Assembly: GCA_021234155.1 (NCBI GenBank)
Contig: JAJEKV010000020.1
Span: 7,984,563-8,048,562, forward strand
Length of the DNA stretch: 64,000 bases
Source: Isoetes taiwanensis
Lineage: Eukaryota > Streptophyta > Lycopodiopsida > Isoetales > Isoetaceae
Direction: 5' to 3'
Shown: positions 57,871 through 64,000 of the stretch, one piece after another
Layout of the letters: the number at the start of each line of letters is the position of its first letter
How positions within the stretch are numbered: the first letter of the stretch is position 1
Made by a program: the position numbers and the translations under genes
The notes under the pieces: generated by a model
Told to the model about the DNA's origin: nothing
Databases searched by the model: none
What the model saw: the letters and a program-made list of their open reading frames with translations, nothing else

Positions 57871-58156
57871 GCTCAATGTATTCTAATTACTCGCTATCCG
57901 CAATGACTTTTGATGTCGCCAATTCAAGACGCTTTGATGTGGTCTTATATCCACTTGCCTACCCCGCACGCCGATTAAAACGAAATATATGCGTGATTGA
58001 TACATACATTGAGAGCCCGTGTTTGTTAAATTTTAAGCATTTAATAACGAATCTAAATATAAAATTTTATGTCATAATCAAAGCATATATTGAAGATATA
58101 ATACACATTTATCTTCAATATGTGCAATCTCATTCCAAGAGAAGAAGAAGAAGAAT

Positions 58157-59560
58157 TCAAGAAGAAGAAGAAAAAAATGGTGCATTCCGACAAAAATTAT
58201 ATGAGTAATTTGAGTACATCATCAAAAGGACCTCCTGTATTGGTCTACCGTATTCATATTCAATGACCAATTCATCACCAATACACAAAGTTTTTATAGC
58301 ATAAACCATGATATATCTCCCCAATTTTACGGCTAAAAAAATCTTCTTGGTCTTTGTTTGCCTCGACAAATTCACAATTGGTAGCTTCAGATTCTCGATA
58401 GAGCTATTAATAAAAGCAAAGAAGGTTTCCATGCAACCGAGGACCGACCATCAATATATGTGAAGCTTGCGTAGTCACCGGGCTTGGATATTGTTCGTGC
58501 ATTTGAATTTAGGCCATAGATGAGCATGCCATCGATGCTTACTCAATTTATGCCAAGTGTCCGAAAGTTATATTCAGACCTACATATGGCATTAAAGGAA
58601 CAAATGTATTCATCTTTGACTTTCACACTAGTCATAATATATAATCCCAGGCCAAAGACCGGGACCCAACTATTTTTAATCATGTACTGCCTACCCCAAT
58701 ATGTAAATTGCTCCCCATAAATAATTGGCTTGCCTCTAGGCCATGCATTGAATTTCTTACGATCTTTATCTGTAAAGGGCTGGACCAAATGGACTAGTGA
58801 AGGTGGAAGATTATTTTCTTCGACATGATCTAGTACATTCCAATTTTGATGAACATTGTCATTCCCTCCAATCTTGGCAACGGCCATTGCACGACGAGTT
58901 CTATCACGTAATGGGATACTCTTTGAGGAAGTTGATGGCTTTCTTTTTGTAGGGTTTTCTATGAACGCATTCATAGTATCAACATCATCTACTTCCAATG
59001 ACAACATAACCCCAAAATCTATATACTGCTTCGAGCTCACTTCATTCTCAATTTCTTCCTAACAAAATACAAGCAAACTAAGTTAAGACATCGATTCAAG
59101 TACATGAGAGTAGTTGATTCGAGTTCATAAGATTCGTGTATTATACCTCGTTGGAATACCCCACATGTGCGTCCGAGAGCACTGGATTTGTCGGGCATTC
59201 ACCATATTTCTCAACATGGTCGGGGACGGTCTTTCTCATCCGCTTTTATTTGTCCTTTGCACATCGAACAATTGCAATATAACCGCCTCATCAAGTACAA
59301 CCGCAAAAAAAAAAAAAAGTAACATCAAGATATAAAGTTAACTAATCATTCAAACATGTTTATGGTACATACATCGGGCGGCATTCATTTCATGCACACC
59401 ACCCCAACCTCTAGGAAGACTAGGTCCACTTTGGGTCTAATTGGACTATTTGTGGCAATTGTTGGGGTAACATTCTTGCAGCAAGTCGCCATGTAACTTT
59501 CTCAAAGCTTTTACTGCCTCACTTTTACGCTCAAATTCCTTCCGACGTTCGGTCCATGTT
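58157..59560 (-). pseudogene. Second protein gene upstream of tnp2, unrecognised
   Basis: Minus-strand blocks: about 59560-59460 (TERRKEFERKSEAVKALRKL, basic), 59260-59150 (EKYGECPTNPVLSDAHVGYS), then the long frame 59040-58543 (QYIDFGVMLSLEVDDVDTMN, GNDNVHQNWNVLDHVEENNL, KPIIYGEQFTYWGRQYMIKN, VFGLGLYIMTSVKVKDEYIC), then 58530-58157 (SNARTISKPGDYASFTYIDG and, in another frame, KIFLAVKLGRYIMVYAIKTL). It sits where CACTA elements often carry their other protein. I do not recognise a known domain. Frame changes near 58540 and 58430 suggest it is broken or spliced. Confidence 0.45.
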
Positions 59561-59699
59561 GTTTTTCTAGTAAACAATAAAATATTAATAAAAACCATGT
59601 AATAATATAATAATTATAAATATCCATGTTTTTTTCATGATTTTATCAAATGTTTATTCTTAAGATTCAGATTCATACAACGTTTATGATATTTAGAAA

Positions 59700-59905
59700 G
59701 CATTTGATTGAAGGGTGCCTGAACCCGATACATCTAGTCCTCTCCATTTGAAATGGAGTCGACCAGTACCTTATATTCACGCAACCTTTCAAATCTTTTG
59801 TAATCTATGAAGATTGAAACTTCTGTTCTGAGGTGCATAAACCCGATACATTTAGTCTTCTCCATTCGGGATGGAACCGACCAGTACCTTGATCATGCAT
59901 CCCTC
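59700..59905 (+). repeat. ~125-bp repeat, two units, related to 38.5-38.9 kb
   Basis: Two units with CCCGATACAT(C/T)TAGTC, CTCTCCATT and GACCAGTACCTT, spaced about 125 bp (59726 and 59846). The same unit design, with CCCGGAACACCTAGTCTTCT, is found three times at 38535-38865. Confidence 0.8.
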
Positions 59906-60087
59906 AAGTTTTTAACATACTTTCAAGATTCAATCTTCTAATCTATTAGCATTTGGAGGTGTTTAACTCTAACACAAAGATTAAAGCAGAGATCTTACCT
60001 TATGAAGACCCACGGGCGCAAAAAAATCCGAAACAAACGAGTGAAAATAACAAGTAAATAACCCGAGCGGCCGGGTTCCCGCCATAT

Positions 60088-60252
60088 TTGACGTCGTTTA
60101 TCGACGTCTGTGTGACGTCGTTTAACGACGCCAAGCTGACGTCGTCCTGACACCTAGGCATGCCACATCAGCTTGCGCCGTCTGATGCCACGTCAGATGA
60201 TCATGACGTCGTTTAACGACGTCAAATGATCATAACGTCGTTAAACGACCAA
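60088..60252. promoter_or_regulatory. Internal cluster of the CACTA palindromic motif
   Basis: GACGTCGTTTATCGACGTC near 60090, GACGTCGTTTAACGACG near 60114 and 60204, and AACGTCGTTAAACGAC near 60234. It lies upstream of the minus-strand gene at 58157-59560 and downstream of the small gene at 60402-60710. Confidence 0.8.
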
Positions 60253-60401
60253 CTGTGATTGTTTAACATAACAGAAACAACATACAATACAAATAACACA
60301 AATAAATAAAAATACTGATTGTTCCCATTCATAAAATAAGCTTATACAACGACAACACAAATAGATAAAAAAACTTATTGTTTCCATTCATAAAAAAAAG
60401 C

Positions 60402-60710
60402 TTATACATTACTTATGTCCATCCTGAGGACGTGACAGTTTGATGCAACCATTTGCATCATTATCTGCACCATTAATGTCGTTTTCTCTTTGTTTGGCTC
60501 GGTGAGCCATTCTACCAGTCGTTCCCCGCATGGAACGCCAGATGTTAGTGCAATCAGAAGCTCCTTTTCACTCATCTTTGCCACGATGGTGAAGGGAGGG
60601 TTCTCAGCGGGAGAAGCAGGGGGGTTGCTGGAGTTGTCTTCCCTTGGAGGAGGAGGATTACTGCTAGAAGGAACATATCGCGCGAAGGTGGTCTTCAACT
60701 GCCGGACCAT
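60402..60710 (-). CDS. Small intact accessory gene of the CACTA element, unknown function
   Basis: ATG at 60710 opens 102 residues: MVRQLKTTFARYVPSSSNPP, a Pro/Ser/Asn linker, PPFTIVAKMSEKELLIALTS, GVPCGERLVEWLTEPNKEKT and a Met-rich end (LMVQIMMQMVASNCHVLRMD). The frame is open further upstream but without ATG, so 60710 is preferred. The design matches the frameshifted gene at 25273-25600 in the unrelated 13.5-kb element. It starts about 570 bp inside the element's right end, with the subterminal motif zone as its likely promoter. No known family. Confidence 0.55.
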   Translation of the reverse strand: MVRQLKTTFARYVPSSSNPPPPREDNSSNPPASPAENPPFTIVAKMSEKELLIALTSGVPCGERLVEWLTEPNKEKTTLMVQIMMQMVASNCHVLRMDISNV

Positions 60711-60783
60711 TATAGCAAGATAGGGAAGAACACTCAAAAATAAGAATAACAAGAAATTTATCGATGGATCCACTTATAACGTG

Positions 60784-60814
60784 GATGTAGGGTTAGGTTA
60801 GGGTTAGGGTTTTT
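60784..60814. repeat. Short telomere-like GGGTTAG run
   Basis: TAGGGTTAGGTTAGGGTTAGGG followed by TTTTT, about 75 bp upstream of the small gene's start on the minus strand. On that strand it reads CCCTAACCCTAA, similar to the telo-box seen in plant promoters. Too short to be a telomere remnant of note. Confidence 0.7.
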
Positions 60815-60837
60815 ATTTGGCAAAAAAAATCCTTCGG

Positions 60838-61275
60838 TCACGCCGCTAAACGACGCTTAAGCCGACGTGTCTTGACACGCGCTGCAGGCCAGCTTGGCAC
60901 CAAAGACCATGCCACGCAGTGACGCGGACACGCCGGCGTTAGTAACGCCGTTCAACGACGGGTATCACCGGGCGCTGCTTGACACGCTGTGCCGCCAAAG
61001 CAACTAACCGCCCATTTCCACGCATGACGCGGCTGACGTCAGCTTCTGTGGAAACGCCGCTGAACGACGCGAGCCGACGTGTTTGACACCGCGCGCGCCC
61101 GCCTTTTGGCGCTAGCATCTATGCCACGCAGTAAAATCCGACACGCCACCCCGATGACCGCCGTTGAACGACGCCGAACGACGCTTGTCGCCGTTGAACG
61201 ACGATGTCGTCGATCAACGACGACGATCCGACGTTCATCGACGACGCGACGTCGTTGGACGTCGACGATCCCTTG
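60838..61275. promoter_or_regulatory. Right subterminal repeat zone of the CACTA element
   Basis: Dense CGCCGTT.AACGACG words (near 60944, 61050, 61163, 61191) and, close to the end, overlapping CGTCG/CGACG half-sites up to GACGTCGTTGGACGTCGACG just before the terminal CCCTTGTAGTG. The open frame 61079-61336 crosses the element's border and is not a gene. Confidence 0.88.
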
Positions 61276-61283
61276 TAGTGTAC

Positions 61284-63557
61284 TACTAACTGATGCTAGT
61301 GGTTTATTACACAGAACAAATGAAGAGATTAACTAAGGCTGGAGCTCCAACCTAATGGAGGGAAGACAGTATGTCCCGAACTGATGTGATAGACTCCTAA
61401 AACAGGAAGTTATGCATGCTATTGCCCTGGTGAAGATGCTGAAGCGAACTGACATATGGCAATACAACAATCTGGGCCGTTCTTCATGAATTTATTTCAC
61501 AAATGGCAACATAAGAGGGAAGCAAATATCCTTCTATTTCCAAATTTCACATCTTATATCATTACGCTGTTGGATAAGATGCTGAATATATTTGGCAATA
61601 CTATTAGGATCTCGTTGAAGCTGCCAACTAGACCACCTTTGTTACACAATCTATAACTTGGACTTGAAGAATTAAGCACTGCTAGTAGATCATTATGCAA
61701 TATTTATTGGCAGTTGATGCAAGCATGGAATAAGGTAGTTGAAGTTGATGCATGCAGTATAAAAAGTTGACAGATTGGCCGGATTCTGATGCAGGTTCCT
61801 TCAAATTTGAACCAGCATTCGCTTTCGGCTGTGTAATAACTCGGCCTCGCCGGACTTGGCATCAGACCTAGGCTTAGAATCCTGAAGAGGGGTGTATTAC
61901 AACAAACCTTGTAAAATCTTGGCTTCCTTGGACGGAGGTCTGGCTATGGCGGACATTGGAGTAGTGGGGCAATATTGACCAAGCAAATCTTCAAGACCCA
62001 TAAGCCTTGCAACCACATTTGGGGGGTCTAATTTTAAATTCCACCGGAGCAGCTATAGCAGTGTTTGCATTGGAAGTGCTTTTAGATCTTTGAAGAGCTT
62101 CATTTTTCACTAATGGTCCATAATTTTATGGGACCCCCTATCACAATTTCAGGATTGAATATGAGGCTATAAAACATATGCATGTAAGAGTTGAATAGTG
62201 TCTTTTCGTGTTTGAGGTTCTTCTGCAACGAAAATTCTTGCCATTATATTATCTCATAATGTTGCGTGTGCATCTATAAACCAGTGGTTTCAAGTGGATT
62301 AACAAGTTTATAAATACACTGCAGATTGGGAATGAAATGCAACTTTTTATTAGTCCTCAAACTAGGGTGGCCACCGATGGTAAGGCCAAAATATCGGAGG
62401 ATAGAGGCATTGTAAGGCCAAAATATTGGAAGGATTCATGGGGCGATAAAGCCCTCTGTGTATAGATATTTCTCCAAATCAGTGCCTAAAAACACCCCTA
62501 ACCCCTAAGTATACGTACACAAATGGTCCAAAAAATACCCCTCCGTTGAACTCTCATGGGTTATACGCTGATCAAAGGTGAATCCCCCGGGCTTCTGCCT
62601 TTCTGCCTGTACATATCGCGCAGCCATGACCCTTTTAGAAATGCTCTGCCAACATGGCAAAGCCATGTGGCACCAGTGTAGTGGCAGGTGCTTCTGCCGG
62701 AAGCATGGCTGGGCTGCAGGAACCAAATCGGCAACTACTGCTGCCTCATATGTCATGGTCCAACCATGATGGTGGCTCCTCCGAACAAGGGTGCTCACCA
62801 TTTCTTTTGAATGGTTATTAACACCATTAAGGTATGTGTTGCCCTTTATAATTGGTTAGCCAATTATACTAGTTCCCAAGGGCACCTAAGCAACTAGATA
62901 CCTATCTATCCCGTTGTACCCCTAGCCTAGAATGCCAAAGTGCACTTCGCAATTTAGACTATGCCATGTGCGACAATAAATATTCCATGGCAAATCCAAA
63001 TGTCAGAACACTCCAAATATATTCTATTTTCTTCAGTTTTTTCCTCTTATATATTCAATTTCCTTCATTGACATGCATCCTGTTTGAGATGTGTTTTTAA
63101 TTATGGGTCTTTTAAACGTAAATGCGCCATAGAATAAGATTCCTTTATTTCGCAGAAGCATACCTTACGTAGGAACGAACATACATATTTAGTAATTAGT
63201 TAACCCATCAAAATAACAATACAATCACACTCTACTAAAAACTCAATAACATGAAACGTAATTTTTCGAGTTTACTTCTCAAAGATGTAACCCCTCATAC
63301 ACGTTCTCTATGCAATCACAAGCTATATGCTTAGGAGATAGTTATATGCTTCAGGGATTGAACATCAACATCTATGATGTTGAAAAGAGAGATGCTGAAA
63401 TAGTTCGCTAACTAATGGATGGGTTGTTAAAAAATTCATCTTGAAATACTCTTCCCAAGCTCTTTGTCATGGCAAAGGTATGTTTATAGTACTTGGGTTC
63501 TGAACTGACGGCAAGTTGTTAAAGAGAGGCCGCCGTGATAAATTTCTTGTATTATAA
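61284..63557. other. Right flank, no gene seen
   Basis: AT-rich flanking DNA. Short frames such as 61456-61656 (+) and 62505-62801 (-) show no family features. A 22-bp direct repeat (GTAAGGCCAAAATAT.GGA) occurs near 62379 and 62411. Confidence 0.45.
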
Positions 63558-63984
63558 ATGCCATCGATCCGAGCCATCGGATCGAGATTCTCGAATGGGC
63601 GAGCATGCATCCCTCCCATGAATGCATGCATTGCATGTATTTTCTAGGGCTCTGGTTCATTTGGGGATTTCTTGCAGGTTCTTCGACTTCTCATCAGCGT
63701 TTTCTCCTCTCTCAGCAGTTTCCTTGACTCCCTTTCTTTGATACCAGGCAGGGGAGGGGCTTCTCCCTATTTGGTTTGCCAGTTTGATGTCTTTTTCTAT
63801 GTTGTGACATGTTCCTCCCCGATCTTGTCCCTTCTTTGGCTATCCTTCAACCTTCGCCCTCGATCCCGTTTTGATAAGGAAGTTCTCTTTTTGTCGGGAG
63901 CTTTTGTCTGTTTTCATGCGAGCCCTTATTCGAGAATGCCATCGATCCGAGCCATCGGATCGAGATTCTCGAATGGGCGAGCAT
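63558..63984 (+). repeat. 49-bp direct repeat with hairpin, 378 bp apart
   Basis: The unit starting ATGCCATCGATCCGAGCCAT and ending CGAATGGGCGAGCAT is present without a mismatch at 63558-63606 and 63936-63984. It contains the inverted pair CGATCCGA/TCGGATCG; in the second copy the flanking ATTCGAGAAT also pairs with ATTCTCGAAT, giving a longer stem. The 330 bp between the copies is C/T-rich. This may be part of an LTR or other repeat that continues past the window. The open frame 63672-63998 spans it and has no support. Confidence 0.85.
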
Positions 63985-64000
63985 ACTCATCGACTTGAGC

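Larger units (their letters stand above)
33776..61283 (-). mobile_element. 27.5-kb CACTA (En/Spm-type) transposon
   Basis: The element is 33779-61280. It starts CACTACAAAACC and ends CCCTTGTAGTG, giving an 8-bp TIR CACTACAA, and is flanked by TAC on both sides (33776-33778, 61281-61283), the 3-bp duplication typical of CACTA elements. Subterminal zones at both ends are packed with CGTCGTTNAACGACG-type words. A decayed tnp2 transposase lies on the minus strand at 54.7-57.9 kb. It is unusually long because of internal duplications, a GC-rich array and captured host-like DNA. Confidence 0.93.

Noticed and set aside
60784-60814. Interstitial telomere
   Set aside because: Only about three irregular units, more like a promoter telo-box.
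61079-61336. Open frame at the CACTA right end
   Set aside because: It spans the element border at 61280 and consists of the CGTCG/CGACG repeat.
1-64000. tRNA, rRNA or other structured RNA genes
   Set aside because: None recognised by eye; a covariance-model search would be needed to exclude small ones.

Overview
The window looks like nuclear DNA of a land plant with a large, repeat-rich genome. Genes contain introns with GT-AG borders, one host gene is a plant methylesterase with a plant-type N-terminal extension, and most of the sequence is nested plant transposons (LINE, Ty3/gypsy chromovirus, CACTA and an element with 4-bp target duplications). I cannot name the species. Nothing bacterial, organellar or CRISPR-like was seen.

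Region 1 (1-17.5 kb) is gene space. It holds a complete five-exon methylesterase gene (1868-4449, +), a broken SKI3-like TPR fragment, Ty3/gypsy and LINE debris, a 1.2-kb palindrome with ~0.5-kb arms (12337-13576), a short tandem array, and a few unrecognised exons with good splice borders. The best of these are the last two exons of an unknown gene at 16898-17470 (-).

Region 2 (17.5-31.8 kb) is a three-level insertion whose borders can all be read. A 5'-truncated LINE (14-bp target duplication) was entered by a 13.5-kb DNA transposon (TIR starting GGGTGAAAGC, 4-bp duplication GCCA). A 322-bp MITE with a related TIR then jumped into the left TIR of that element (duplication AAGC). The 13.5-kb element carries a decayed DDE-type transposase on +, an unknown second protein, decayed accessory genes on both strands including an NIF/FCP1-like HAD phosphatase, and many TGTGGTG/CACCACA-rich arrays.

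Region 3 (33,779-61,280) is one 27.5-kb CACTA (En/Spm-type) element. It has CACTACAA ends and the 3-bp duplication TAC on both sides. It contains a decayed tnp2 transposase (-), further transposon proteins, and two small genes that look intact. It also holds a fragment of an AGO4-clade Argonaute PIWI domain with introns, next to a short WG-rich stretch, plus a possible kinase fragment, a 2.7-kb direct duplication bounded by GAA microsatellites, and a GC-rich array of 1.12-kb and 0.30-kb units. The palindromic word CGTCGTTNAACGACG is clustered at both ends and again at internal gene starts.

Region 4 (61.3-64 kb) is flanking DNA with no recognisable gene and a 49-bp hairpin-forming direct repeat near the end. 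Functionally, only the methylesterase and two small CACTA genes look able to make full proteins. The two large elements appear non-autonomous as they stand, but they share a small accessory gene and both carry captured host-type sequence.
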